DNA of 58,843 nt from a virus. Shown one piece after another: positions 24,120-33,517 of the stretch (positions within the stretch are counted from its first letter, which is position 1; each line of letters starts with the position of its first letter). Under the pieces are notes generated by a model. That model was not told the origin of the DNA, searched no databases, and saw nothing but the letters and a program-made list of their open reading frames with translations. A program made the position numbers and the translations under genes. Location of the stretch: the IMG/VR virus record IMGVR_UViG_3300020179_000035, positions 1 through 58,843 of that record; one strand, 5' to 3'.

Positions 24120-25724
24120 ATGTTTGACAAAATTAAACTGGGATGTCCCAATCTTTGGCTTCAGTCTTCTGATTTTTCAAGGGTTACTGACATTATTACA
24201 TCTACTATTTCTCGCAATTTTTACACTATGGATTTTGTCAATGGATTTTCTAAGTTTGTTGATGGACAATGGAAACAAATTCTTGTACCTAATCCTGCTT
24301 ACCCTGAAATGGCCACTGATTCACATATAATCACTTTTGATCCTCAAGTCGCTCTACATTATCTTACTACAGACAAAACTATTACTCGTTCTACATATAT
24401 TATTAATGTACCTTCATCTCCGGCTGATTCCATTACACCTTATTCTTCTATTCTTTACCATTTCAAATCTCTTTATCGCACAGCCTTTTGGGCAGACGAT
24501 ATAGCAGCAATGCCTTTGCAGTTTATTTTTATTTCTGCTCTCGAATGCCCAGAAGATTTTGTTCATTTGTTTACTGTTCTAGAAGATTCTTATCCAACTC
24601 CGCAAGAACTTTCTACAATCGTTACTCATATTAATGAATCAGCTCATGACCGTCTTATTACTGGCACTACAGTAAAAGAGATTGTTAACGCTGGTATCGG
24701 CCTTTCCGAATCCCAGTTTATTGATCTGTGCCTAATGTCCGTTGTCAATAATTCTAAAATTGATCCCAAGTATATTTATGATGTCAAAATGGCTAATATA
24801 AAGAAGAATGGTATTCTTGAAATACTTAAGCCTACCATATCTTTTTCTGATATTGGCGGTCTTGATAATATTAAGGATATCATTCGTCGTACTGCTGTTT
24901 TGCGTAAAGATCAACATCGTGCAATTTCTTTTGATGTAGTGCCAATCAGAAGACTTCTTATGGTTGGTGTTCCTGGTACTGGCAAATCTGCTATTTGTCA
25001 AGCTACTGCTAAAGAACTCAATCTTGATCTTGCACGCACTGGCATTAGCCAAGTTATGAATTCTTTCATTGGCCAATCAGAGGCCAATATGCGTGCAGTC
25101 TTTAAGCAGATCAGAGCCATGTCTCCTTTGTGCGTATGGATTGACGAGTTTGGTCGCGATCTTTCAGGTGGCACAAGTTCTTCTCATGTCGACGGTGGCA
25201 CAACTGATCGTGTTCACGGTGAGTTTTTGACTGGTCTCCAAGAACTTCCTGAAGACACATTTTTGTTGTGTGCTGCGAACTCTCTTGATTCTCTGAAACC
25301 AGAAATGCTTCGTGCTGACCGATTTGACAAAATTATGTTTGTTGGTTTACCTTCTTTTAGTGAACGCAAACATATTTTTCAAATTCATCTTTCTAAAATT
25401 GATACAGATCATTCTTTTGATTATGATGCTATCGCTGATGCAACTCAGTACATGACTGGTGCTGAGATAGTCTCTTTGATTAAAGAAACTAAATTTTATG
25501 TTGTTTCTGAATCTTTGAGACCTATCGAAACAAATGATATTCTTACTTATGCTTCTAAAATTAAAAATATTATTTGGATGAAACATCATGAAACGGTTGT
25601 CTCAATGTACAAATATGCGTTGGAACAGTGGGATTGGGCATCCACAGAACAAATGAACGATGCTACAATAATACTATCCAAAACTTCAACGCAAAAACAA
25701 TCAACATCCGTAACATGGAAATAA
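24120..25724 (+). CDS. AAA+ ATPase (Ycf46/Cdc48-like)
   Basis: 534 residues. The N-terminal 240 residues are unassigned. The AAA domain starts with FSDIGGLDNIK, as in Ycf46 and Cdc48 modules. Walker A is GVPGTGKS (283-290), Walker B VWIDE (339-343), and the arginine region is LRADRFD. The C-terminal small domain follows. AAA ATPases of this class unfold or remodel proteins. In the cassette it could act like Cdc48 on conjugated proteins, which is inference. Its start follows a terminator, so it may be transcribed separately. Confidence 0.8.
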   Translation: MFDKIKLGCPNLWLQSSDFSRVTDIITSTISRNFYTMDFVNGFSKFVDGQWKQILVPNPAYPEMATDSHIITFDPQVALHYLTTDKTITRSTYIINVPSSPADSITPYSSILYHFKSLYRTAFWADDIAAMPLQFIFISALECPEDFVHLFTVLEDSYPTPQELSTIVTHINESAHDRLITGTTVKEIVNAGIGLSESQFIDLCLMSVVNNSKIDPKYIYDVKMANIKKNGILEILKPTISFSDIGGLDNIKDIIRRTAVLRKDQHRAISFDVVPIRRLLMVGVPGTGKSAICQATAKELNLDLARTGISQVMNSFIGQSEANMRAVFKQIRAMSPLCVWIDEFGRDLSGGTSSSHVDGGTTDRVHGEFLTGLQELPEDTFLLCAANSLDSLKPEMLRADRFDKIMFVGLPSFSERKHIFQIHLSKIDTDHSFDYDAIADATQYMTGAEIVSLIKETKFYVVSESLRPIETNDILTYASKIKNIIWMKHHETVVSMYKYALEQWDWASTEQMNDATIILSKTSTQKQSTSVTWK

Positions 25725-25736
25725 AAAGGGGAAACA

Positions 25737-26378
25737 GTGACTAACAATGCTTATGATAATGTGGAAGATTTTTTATCTTCTATAGACGATGATGGTTCTC
25801 CTATTGAAACTATGAAGAATTCTGATAACAAAGAATTTCATCAGGAGCTTTATAAGAAATGGTTTAGATCTAAAACTCAATCTGGCTTCTTAGCTATTCG
25901 CCCTTGGCATCAAGCTTTGAAGATGAAAATCGATATTGGTAAAACATCTCCGGAAGGCAAACTTGTTAGTAGTACCGCTGTTTTTGTTGATTCCATTGAC
26001 TTCTCTGCTTATCTTAAATCCATTACTACGGAAAATGCTGTAAACAATTATCCTAAAAACGACAAAATGGGCATTCCTACTGACGAAGGTTTTGTTTCTT
26101 ATGGTGGCGCCGTCATTGATGGTAAGCCTATATCTAGAATATTTAAAGCCCATTATTGGCAGTTTGCAGAAACATATGACGCTACTGCTTTTGTTTGGAA
26201 GTGTGGCCACTTTGCTGCACGCAAATCTGATAGTGGTGCCTTTATTCCCGATATGAAATCACCTTTATCTGTAGATCAAATTAAGGTAACTCGTCAAGAT
26301 ATCTGTTCTATCTCTTATCTTATGAATTTATCTTTAATTTCTTATGTTGCAAATACTCAAGATTGGTATGAAATATGA
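25737..26378 (+). CDS. Hypothetical protein downstream of the AAA gene
   Basis: 213 residues from GTG, 6 bases after AAAGGGG. Acidic N terminus, then a mixed domain with FKAHYWQF and KCGHFA. No family is recognised. It is close behind the AAA gene and likely cotranscribed. Confidence 0.6.
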   Translation: MTNNAYDNVEDFLSSIDDDGSPIETMKNSDNKEFHQELYKKWFRSKTQSGFLAIRPWHQALKMKIDIGKTSPEGKLVSSTAVFVDSIDFSAYLKSITTENAVNNYPKNDKMGIPTDEGFVSYGGAVIDGKPISRIFKAHYWQFAETYDATAFVWKCGHFAARKSDSGAFIPDMKSPLSVDQIKVTRQDICSISYLMNLSLISYVANTQDWYEI

Positions 26379-26761
26379 CGGATAGTAGCGAATATCTTGA
26401 CAAAACCACTGCAGATTTTCTTACAAAATTTTTTCAAGATATTATAAACGGTTTAGCAGTTCAGATTGAAGATCGTCTTAAAACTGTAGAAACAGCTATT
26501 GAAGGCATTGAAAAGCAAGTTGCTACACTTGTTCTTAGTTATGGGGAACAGGCAGTTTTTACCGAAGCTTTGGTTGGTCAGATTGCTTTTGCCACCGACG
26601 AAGCACGTAAAGCCTTTCATGAAACTTTGCAGCAATCGCGCAAACAAATGCTAGAGGTAATGCAAAATGCATCAAAAGGAATCTTGGCTGACGAAAATCC
26701 TAGAGTTGCCTCAGCCGTTAACAACTTGGCTACAGAAAAGTTATTTGATACAAACTCCTGA
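26375..26761 (+). CDS. Hypothetical coiled-coil protein
   Basis: 128 residues, with an ATGA overlap with the previous stop. Long helices with Glu, Ala and Lys at heptad spacing. No family is recognised. Confidence 0.55.
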   Translation: MTDSSEYLDKTTADFLTKFFQDIINGLAVQIEDRLKTVETAIEGIEKQVATLVLSYGEQAVFTEALVGQIAFATDEARKAFHETLQQSRKQMLEVMQNASKGILADENPRVASAVNNLATEKLFDTNS

Positions 26762-26954
26762 TTTTTCTTGCGTTTTATTCGTAGATAATTATTCTGAAGT
26801 TTTATTGAAGAATTTAACTTATCTTAGTCAAATATATCCTTTAGCTAAATCTTTGTATCCAACAATTACGTCTTTGCACGTAGCTTCAACTACTCTTCAA
26901 GAGTTTATAAAAACTGGTAAAATTGAAATATATTCCATAGAGGTGAATTTATGA
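26745..26954 (+). CDS. Hypothetical small protein
   Basis: About 69 residues if started at the TTG near 26745, which overlaps the previous gene by 17 bases; an ATG at 26667 would overlap by 95. Mixed alpha/beta, no motif. The start is uncertain. Confidence 0.45.
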   Translation: MIQTPDFSCVLFVDNYSEVLLKNLTYLSQIYPLAKSLYPTITSLHVASTTLQEFIKTGKIEIYSIEVNL

Positions 26955-27493
26955 CTGTGGTGCAACGCTTTGAAAATACAACACATTTATATAATTATTT
27001 TGTGTCTTCTCTTTCGTCTAATAATTTTGTAAAACTAAATCAAGACAATGTGCAACTTTTCGCTGAGACATATTCTCTTCATTCTTCTATTATTAATGAA
27101 GTTTCCCAGTCTCCTTATAATTTCTATCTTTATACTTCTTCTAAAACTTCTTATCGTAAGAATGTTCATCCATATTTACCTAACGTTCTTTACAAAAGAT
27201 TTTTTAATAGTCTAAAGATATTCAATATTATACGTGAAGCTTCTTCTTCAATGGTTCTTATTCACATGTTGCCTTTTAGTGAAGAACTATTTGATTCCAT
27301 CAACAATTCTTCTAATTTAGATAATATCAAAGTGCTTAATCAGATTATTGACAATTTTTCTAATGTATCTGCTGATAATCAGTATTACATTGATTATATT
27401 AAAACTTTAGAAGCAAAATGTTTAGAACTTCAAAATTTAAACTCTAATCTTTTGGATCAAATTCAAAATTTTAAACTGACTACTTGGTACTGA
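26951..27493 (+). CDS. Hypothetical protein
   Basis: 180 residues with an ATGA overlap upstream. Ser-, Asn- and Tyr-rich and probably helical, ending in a leucine-rich coiled coil (LEAKCLELQNLNSNLLDQI). No family is recognised. Confidence 0.5.
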   Translation: MTVVQRFENTTHLYNYFVSSLSSNNFVKLNQDNVQLFAETYSLHSSIINEVSQSPYNFYLYTSSKTSYRKNVHPYLPNVLYKRFFNSLKIFNIIREASSSMVLIHMLPFSEELFDSINNSSNLDNIKVLNQIIDNFSNVSADNQYYIDYIKTLEAKCLELQNLNSNLLDQIQNFKLTTWY

Positions 27494-27498
27494 ATATT

Positions 27499-28587
27499 AT
27501 GTCTGATGATTCTTTTACTTTTGATAGTTTTTCATTTGTAAATAATTTTAATAATTTTAACGATATTATTTTTAAACAAGATTCTAATTTAAGTTTAGAA
27601 GAATTTTTTGCCGATTTCAAAAAAACAGTTTCTAAACTTACAAAAGAAAGTTTGATAGAAAAGGTAAATACTGACATGTCCAATTACCCAATTGTTCCTG
27701 TTTCCTCGGATCAATACAAGGCAGTTATATACCCACATATGTCACCTGAAGGTAAACCCTTACATTTCAATTTATATATTAATCATGATCCTTCATTACC
27801 TTCTGATATTGTTGTTATAGACTACTTAAATTCTGGTGAATTGTTTTGTAATCTTTCTCAAATTAATCTTCAAAACACTCGTCCTTTACTTCAAAATCTA
27901 TATGCCAGATATTTAAGTTCACCTGAATTTGTTAATGACACCCATCCAATAGGATACACATCTACTATGATACCTTCCGCTGTAACATGTGTTTCTCCTG
28001 TAAATTCTGATTCTATAGCTTGGTCTTTTCCTCTGGCTAAACTTTTTGATTATACTCATGTTTCAAAGGATATTCCGGTTTGCCAGTATTACACTCATCA
28101 ATCATTGGACGATTCTGTTCCAGTTATTATTTCTTCTAAATATAAATACGCTAATGTAATTCCCGGCAATCATATGTGTTCTCATCCATCTGTGTCTCAG
28201 AATCCTTATAGTTGTTCATTTTTTACTTTTTTCTCAAATTGTTCTATGTATTCTCCGTCCCAACAAGAAATATTATTTAAAACTGTGACATCACCTAATT
28301 CTTCGTCCACTCTTGATTTTGTGTTAACTTACTCTCTTACTTCTTCGGGTAACCATATGTTCGTTTTAACGAATCAAACTATTGGTGAAGACGTTAATGT
28401 ATTAGTTTATCCTCAAACTTATTCTTATGATAAATGTTTAGAAGAAGCCACTTCAATATATAATCAATATATTGAACCGTATTCTTCTACTCTTTGCGTT
28501 ATTTCTGAAAACCAAAAAATTAGTTCTTCTGATTCAACAAAATATGTAGAAAAAGAAAGTTATATTACATCTCTCTTGGTAGGTTGA
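27499..28587 (+). CDS. Ser/Tyr-rich protein, possibly related to the two that follow
   Basis: 362 residues from the ATG at 27499. It is Ser-, Tyr-, Asn- and Pro-rich like the next two proteins, and contains VVIDYLNSGELFCNLS near residue 105, a candidate match to the NxxxxGxxC part of their E2-like motif. The similarity is weak and no family is assigned. It ends 1 base before the next gene. Confidence 0.5.
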   Translation: MSDDSFTFDSFSFVNNFNNFNDIIFKQDSNLSLEEFFADFKKTVSKLTKESLIEKVNTDMSNYPIVPVSSDQYKAVIYPHMSPEGKPLHFNLYINHDPSLPSDIVVIDYLNSGELFCNLSQINLQNTRPLLQNLYARYLSSPEFVNDTHPIGYTSTMIPSAVTCVSPVNSDSIAWSFPLAKLFDYTHVSKDIPVCQYYTHQSLDDSVPVIISSKYKYANVIPGNHMCSHPSVSQNPYSCSFFTFFSNCSMYSPSQQEILFKTVTSPNSSSTLDFVLTYSLTSSGNHMFVLTNQTIGEDVNVLVYPQTYSYDKCLEEATSIYNQYIEPYSSTLCVISENQKISSSDSTKYVEKESYITSLLVG

Positions 28588-28588
28588 A

Positions 28589-30226
28589 ATGTATTTAGAT
28601 AATCAACATTTTACTAGTGAACAATCTTTTCTGAATTCAGATTCTTTTATTACTTATTCAATAAATTATTCTAATTCTAACATTGATCCTTTATTGGAAT
28701 ATTCTCGTTATGCACTAATTCTTTCAAGAAAAAATTTTATTCATCCTAGCACTTTAGATCTTTTTAAAGAAAAATATACTGCTTGCGATCCTGTTGTTCT
28801 TAACAATATAGATGAAATATTTTCTAAAGCTTTAGATCCTCACAAGTATAATGATAATTATAATGACGATACAGGCTATCATTATTCTCCTCCGTATGTA
28901 TTTTCTTCTGAAGCTTCTATTCTTTCCTCTATATCTATTGAAAACCTTGCGAATATTCATGCTAAATCTTTACAATCTTCTGTTCCTACCTCAACTTACC
29001 CCGTAGCAACAAGGTATGTTTCCTCTAATGGAACGCTGTTTATTGAGCGTCCGCCATTTCAGGCTACCATAGATTACAAACCTGGTAATGCTTCAACTAA
29101 AAAGGCAAAGTTGCCTTCCAAAACCGTATGGATACCTTGGACTATTTATGTATTTAATCCAAATTATCCAGGTGGATCTCAACACATGTATTTTTCCTAT
29201 AAATCTTTGACTTCTATGTCAGATAGTTATTATCCTACTTATCTTCCAAATACTCATACTGATGGAAGAATATGCTATTCTAATAGTTTATCTACTCTTC
29301 CTATTCTCAGTTCTGATATTACTCCTGATTCTATGTATTCTTACATGATCAATGAGTTTTTTGCTGGTTCTTGGAATTCTGATCTTGTGAATCCCTGGTA
29401 CTATATGTTTTATGAAAGACTTAGAAATCATATAAAATATTATGAGTATTCTGATCTGGATAAAGAAGAATTTTCATATCGTATGCCTCTTTTGTTCAAA
29501 TTATTTCATCCTTCTCCTGAAATAATGCAACAAGCTGAACTTAACAAGATTCAGAAAATTTGGCAATATTATAATGAAAATATTCCTTCTAGGTTCTTTT
29601 ATGATTTGCCGTCAGATTTATTTCACTATTCTCTTTTGTCTTTATTATCTACTTTTTCTCTTAAAGAAATTCTTTCTGTTCAAGAAGAAGTACATTTGAT
29701 CTACCAAGACGTAGAACTTAAAGGTACAAATTCTATTTTTAATAATTTTCATAATTATCTTAATTTTAAACCTAAATCTTTTGAAGAGATATCTACGCTA
29801 AATACACATTTGCGTACAACAACACTTGTGTCTTCCCATGTTCGTGAGATTGTCAACTTAGCGTGTGCTGAAAATTCTCTTTTTTCTGAATTTGATTATA
29901 ACAAACTTGACAGACAAATTATTGCTGTTAATGTTCCTCCTTCAAACACTCCATTCAATCATCTTTCATATCATGCAAGAAATACAGTTTATTTTAATTC
30001 AATTAATGAACTTCCATTTGCTCCATCTTTTGTTATACCTATATATAATGTTGACAATTCGCAATCTTATTACCTAATTCCTTCTTCTGATATCTCTGTT
30101 GAACAACTTTATCTAGAAATGCTTAAAGTATATATAGATAATAGTCATTATTTTCCTTGTCAATCTACTCCTTTTTATGAAATCTTTCCTTTAAGAAGTG
30201 ACATTTTATCTCTTAGTCAAGGATGA
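28589..30226 (+). CDS. Large protein with E2/PRTRC-B-like motifs
   Basis: 545 residues. Residues 148-235 carry the ordered motifs ERPP (153-156), WIPWTIYV (181-188), YLPN (218-221) and GRIC with Cys229. PRTRC protein B-like E2 relatives have a comparable order: a PP motif, a hydrophobic strand, then LPN-like and G-x-C. The rest is Tyr/Ser-rich with no recognised domain. Cys229 is a candidate active site. It overlaps the next gene by 4 bases. Confidence 0.45.
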   Translation: MYLDNQHFTSEQSFLNSDSFITYSINYSNSNIDPLLEYSRYALILSRKNFIHPSTLDLFKEKYTACDPVVLNNIDEIFSKALDPHKYNDNYNDDTGYHYSPPYVFSSEASILSSISIENLANIHAKSLQSSVPTSTYPVATRYVSSNGTLFIERPPFQATIDYKPGNASTKKAKLPSKTVWIPWTIYVFNPNYPGGSQHMYFSYKSLTSMSDSYYPTYLPNTHTDGRICYSNSLSTLPILSSDITPDSMYSYMINEFFAGSWNSDLVNPWYYMFYERLRNHIKYYEYSDLDKEEFSYRMPLLFKLFHPSPEIMQQAELNKIQKIWQYYNENIPSRFFYDLPSDLFHYSLLSLLSTFSLKEILSVQEEVHLIYQDVELKGTNSIFNNFHNYLNFKPKSFEEISTLNTHLRTTTLVSSHVREIVNLACAENSLFSEFDYNKLDRQIIAVNVPPSNTPFNHLSYHARNTVYFNSINELPFAPSFVIPIYNVDNSQSYYLIPSSDISVEQLYLEMLKVYIDNSHYFPCQSTPFYEIFPLRSDILSLSQG

Positions 30227-31380
30227 GTATGCAAAATTTTAATTATCTTTCATTTACCCCTTATGGTTGCCTTATCAGACATCCTCTATATGATGATGAA
30301 ATATTTGTTTCTAATTCAAACAATTATCTTACCGTTAACGGATCTCAAACTGAAATTCCTGAACGTATAGTTAATCCTATTATTAATTATTTTAATTCTC
30401 TTTCTAGTAAATCTACTATTCAAGCTGACACCGGTATACTCCCACCCGGATTAATTCATGTGGATAATCAATATGTTATTTTTGAACGTCCACCGACTTA
30501 TCAAAATATACAGTTAATTCCAGCAACACTAGAACACATTGACGAAAAATCCTATAAAAAGTATATATTTAGACTTCCAATTCCCTGGACCGTATATTTC
30601 GTTTCATATTCCATTTACAATGGTGCCTATTACCCGTATCGTATAGCCATGTACTTCATGGCTAATTCTTTACAAGGATCAGCTTTAGATTCTCATCGGT
30701 TATATTTGCCACCTTTAGTTAATTTTTATAACAATTCTACTTTATGTAATCCTATGTTTGATAGCATGGATGAAGTAACTCGTTATGAAAATAATGTTTC
30801 TGGCGTTATCAACGCTGCTTATAATTGGATTTGGAACACTGGATCAAACCTTGATTTGACCACCAATATTGTTGAGTGTATTATTCAAGGTAATCAAAAT
30901 TCTTATTTTCCATCTTCTCATCCCTTTCATATTAATAATATTGGTTTGTCAAATTACGCTATTTCTTCACATTCTTATTATATTGAATTCCCTTATATAG
31001 CTCGTGCTTTTCAAAATTGGGAAAAAATATCTATAGATCAAATATCTTCAATTTCCTGGCCTAATCCTTGCACTTGTGAGCAGGTTCACCATCACATACA
31101 TAATATAGGTACTTCAATGCTTCTTGATTATTTTCGAGATCATGATATAGATCCTCTTTCGGTTGCTCTTTCCCCAGAAGAGTCTGAAGAAACTGGTAAT
31201 CTGTATCATTATAATGAGTTCGCTTATTATAATTATCTTCGCAAATTACAATCTCCTCCACTTTATTTTAATCAAGCAGCTGAAACATTTGCATCCAATA
31301 CTCAAGTCACTTTTCAGGATGCTCTTTCTCTTGACAAAATCATTTCAAATGTTTTTTTAACTCTTTCTTCTCTTCTATGA
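30223..31380 (+). CDS. Second large protein with E2/PRTRC-B-like motifs
   Basis: 385 residues, overlapping the previous gene by 4 bases. The same ordered motifs occur: LPPGLIHVDNQYVIFERPP (73-91), PWTVYF (121-126), YLPP (161-164) and, 11 residues on, Cys175. The first motif is close to the LPP...PP segment known in PRTRC protein B. Outside these motifs the two proteins have diverged. The C-terminal part is acidic. Confidence 0.45.
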   Translation: MSMQNFNYLSFTPYGCLIRHPLYDDEIFVSNSNNYLTVNGSQTEIPERIVNPIINYFNSLSSKSTIQADTGILPPGLIHVDNQYVIFERPPTYQNIQLIPATLEHIDEKSYKKYIFRLPIPWTVYFVSYSIYNGAYYPYRIAMYFMANSLQGSALDSHRLYLPPLVNFYNNSTLCNPMFDSMDEVTRYENNVSGVINAAYNWIWNTGSNLDLTTNIVECIIQGNQNSYFPSSHPFHINNIGLSNYAISSHSYYIEFPYIARAFQNWEKISIDQISSISWPNPCTCEQVHHHIHNIGTSMLLDYFRDHDIDPLSVALSPEESEETGNLYHYNEFAYYNYLRKLQSPPLYFNQAAETFASNTQVTFQDALSLDKIISNVFLTLSSLL

Positions 31381-31444
31381 CTTGAATTATTCCTTATTTT
31401 TTGCTACTATATATTTGTATAAACATAAATAAAGGTAGAAAAAA

Positions 31445-31741
31445 TTGACTAAAATAAATACTTCAGAACCAATTTTTACGAGATCTGATGTTGCTCAAAT
31501 TCTTAATGTTACAACTCTTACTGTTTCCAATAGAGAAAGAAGCAAAAAGTATCCTCTTCCTCGTAGAGATTTAAATAATTATAGAATATACACTTTAAAT
31601 GATGTGTTTAATCTTCAACTAATTACATACAACCACATCGACCCTAAGCCCATTATATCTATACTGTATGATAAGGGCTATAGTGACATAAAAGTGCTCG
31701 GTCAAATGATTGACACTGCCCTCTCGAAAAGAGTCAAATAA
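31445..31741 (+). CDS. MerR-like helix-turn-helix regulator
   Basis: 98 residues starting at TTG, 6 bases after AAAGGTAG. SDVAQILNVTTLTVSNRE is a helix-turn-helix, followed by a wing-like LPRRDLNNYRIYTLNDVF, as in MerR-type DNA-binding domains and excisionases. The C-terminal helix could dimerise. A regulator role is likely; excisionase is the alternative, but no integrase is seen. A tentative -10 TATAAA lies upstream. Confidence 0.6.
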   Translation: MTKINTSEPIFTRSDVAQILNVTTLTVSNRERSKKYPLPRRDLNNYRIYTLNDVFNLQLITYNHIDPKPIISILYDKGYSDIKVLGQMIDTALSKRVK

Positions 31742-31977
31742 TGCAAGAAAATGATAATTCTAATTATTCACTCATAGATGAAAAGTCTGATTATGTCCCT
31801 ACTGATATAATTATGGATCTAAAGTCTGGTATTTACAATTTATTTGTGTCTATGGTTAATCATAATATTATGAACCATGGTCCAGAAAAAGCTGTACCAA
31901 TATCAGTTAATTATCTCAAAGCAATTATACATCACTTTGAGGAAGCTATACAAACCAATGAACAGGAGCAATTATGA
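31741..31977 (+). CDS. Hypothetical helical protein
   Basis: 78 residues, starting on the last base of the previous stop (TAATG). Acidic N terminus and two helices. It overlaps the SSB gene by 4 bases, so the three genes are probably cotranslated. Confidence 0.55.
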   Translation: MQENDNSNYSLIDEKSDYVPTDIIMDLKSGIYNLFVSMVNHNIMNHGPEKAVPISVNYLKAIIHHFEEAIQTNEQEQL

Positions 31978-32399
31978 TAGACCCCAATAACCTTATTAAC
32001 ATTACTGGAGGACTGGTCGCTGACCCAGAACTCGTTAACGGAAAAATACTTAAGATCAGAATAGGAGTTGATTATTCAGGTTCTGATAAGGATACTGAAA
32101 ACAATTCAGGTTATTTTGACGTAGTTTATTATCTCAAAGATGCTTCTGGATTTGTTAGCAAAAATGCCAATTTTGTTGCTAGCCAACTTGATCAAGCAAA
32201 GCTAAAAAAGGGTTCTACAATTTCTATTGTAGGACGTCTTGTGCAAGAACGTTGGAAGCAAGACGATCAATCTCGTTCAAGAATAGTTATAGTTGCTGAA
32301 CATCTTACTTACTCTGGCAGAGCCCCCAAGACCTCTTCAGATGCAGCACCCAAAGCTTCAGCTCCTCAAAGTAGTACGTCAGTTCCCTCGAGCTTCTAA
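31974..32399 (+). CDS. ssb: Single-stranded DNA-binding protein-like
   Basis: 141 residues. The first 105 residues follow the OB-fold pattern of SSB: ITGGLVADPEL, then strands with FDVVYYLKD, a helix with ASQL, KKGSTISIVGRLVQERW and VIVAEHLTY. The tail is Ser/Ala/Pro-rich and ends in SSF, close to the hydrophobic SSB tip. It would coat ssDNA in phage replication. Confidence 0.75.
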   Translation: MIDPNNLINITGGLVADPELVNGKILKIRIGVDYSGSDKDTENNSGYFDVVYYLKDASGFVSKNANFVASQLDQAKLKKGSTISIVGRLVQERWKQDDQSRSRIVIVAEHLTYSGRAPKTSSDAAPKASAPQSSTSVPSSF

Positions 32400-33133
32400 T
32401 GGAAGATTTCGATGAGCTAGATCTTCAAAAGCTTATCGAAAGTGCATTAGCCCAAAATCCAAATCAACATCCATTTGGGGGCTCGGAAACGTATCTCGGA
32501 CTTGCTGAAACAGATATTTTATCTACGATTTATTCTCGTTTAGAAAATAAATTGACAATATCTGAAATAACTCAATTATTTCATAATATTCGTGTAGATA
32601 TTTTGTCTAGAAAAATTTCTACAAATATTAGAGATCTTCATACAGTTACTAAAAATTGTAGAAGATGCAATATTGATTCTGCCCCTGAGCTTCCAAAATG
32701 GAATGTTGAAAATCCAGATGTCGCTATAGTTATAGATTCTCCATCTATTTCTTCTGAAGCAGTTACTTTAATGATTAATGCCTTCAAAGATTCTGGATTT
32801 TCTTCAAATCAATTATGTTTAACATATGTCAACAGATGTCCTCTCAAAAGAAAGTATGATGAACAAGAAATTATTAATTGTTCTCCATATCTTCATTTAG
32901 AACTTCAACTGTTAAATCCTAAGTTGATTTTGTGTCTTGGTGCTACGCCCGCTTCTATTCTTTTTGGTTCTCCAATAAAAATCAAAGAGTTAAGAGGAAA
33001 AATTAACTGGTTAGGTTACTGGCCAATACTTGTAACGTATTCTCCAATGTATATACTAAAGTCTGGTGGGACTACACCGGAACATTTTTCTATTGACATA
33101 AAACAAGCTTATGATTTTATTCATAAGCGGTAA
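32399..33133 (+). CDS. Uracil-DNA glycosylase superfamily-like protein
   Basis: 244 residues, overlapping the SSB stop by 1 base. Motifs resemble family-4 UDG: CRRC (near residue 86), VNRCPLKR, INCSPYLHLELQLLNPKLILCLGA and LRGKI, then VTYSPMYILKSGG where family 4 has tyHPsyll. The first motif (normally GEAPG) is degenerate and the HPS-type catalytic segment reads YSPMY, so activity may be altered or lost. Association with the SSB gene suggests DNA repair or replication. Confidence 0.65.
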   Translation: MEDFDELDLQKLIESALAQNPNQHPFGGSETYLGLAETDILSTIYSRLENKLTISEITQLFHNIRVDILSRKISTNIRDLHTVTKNCRRCNIDSAPELPKWNVENPDVAIVIDSPSISSEAVTLMINAFKDSGFSSNQLCLTYVNRCPLKRKYDEQEIINCSPYLHLELQLLNPKLILCLGATPASILFGSPIKIKELRGKINWLGYWPILVTYSPMYILKSGGTTPEHFSIDIKQAYDFIHKR

Positions 33134-33141
33134 GGCAAACA

Positions 33142-33513
33142 ATGACTGACATATGGAGTACCTCACCGATATCTGAATTGACCGATGATGATCTTAAATC
33201 TTTTCAAGAAATAGTTTTGCGTCATGTCAAAAACAAACCTTGTACTTCTGAAGAAAAAACTATACTTTTCAATAATCTTGATTTATGGCTTTTTTGTCTT
33301 CGCAATCTTCGTAAAGAATTAGAACTTCAGCTAACTCAATTCAAAGTTAATACTAAAGCTGAAATTAAAATTATGCGAAATAATTATGCTTCTCAAGATC
33401 AAATTGAAGAATATATTATTGAAGAAAGTCAATGGAGAAATAATGCTATAAAGTTTCTTACAGCTATTGAGCGTAAAACTTTATATGTAAAACTTATGAT
33501 TTCTTCAGAGTAA
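33142..33513 (+). CDS. Hypothetical helical protein
   Basis: 123 residues, mostly amphipathic helices with many Lys and Glu, so a coiled coil is likely. It follows the UDG-like gene closely. No family is recognised. Confidence 0.55.
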   Translation: MTDIWSTSPISELTDDDLKSFQEIVLRHVKNKPCTSEEKTILFNNLDLWLFCLRNLRKELELQLTQFKVNTKAEIKIMRNNYASQDQIEEYIIEESQWRNNAIKFLTAIERKTLYVKLMISSE

Positions 33514-33517
33514 AATA

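Noticed and set aside
31445-31741. Excisionase of a temperate module
   Set aside because: MerR-like fold can serve, but no integrase or attachment site is present in the window.
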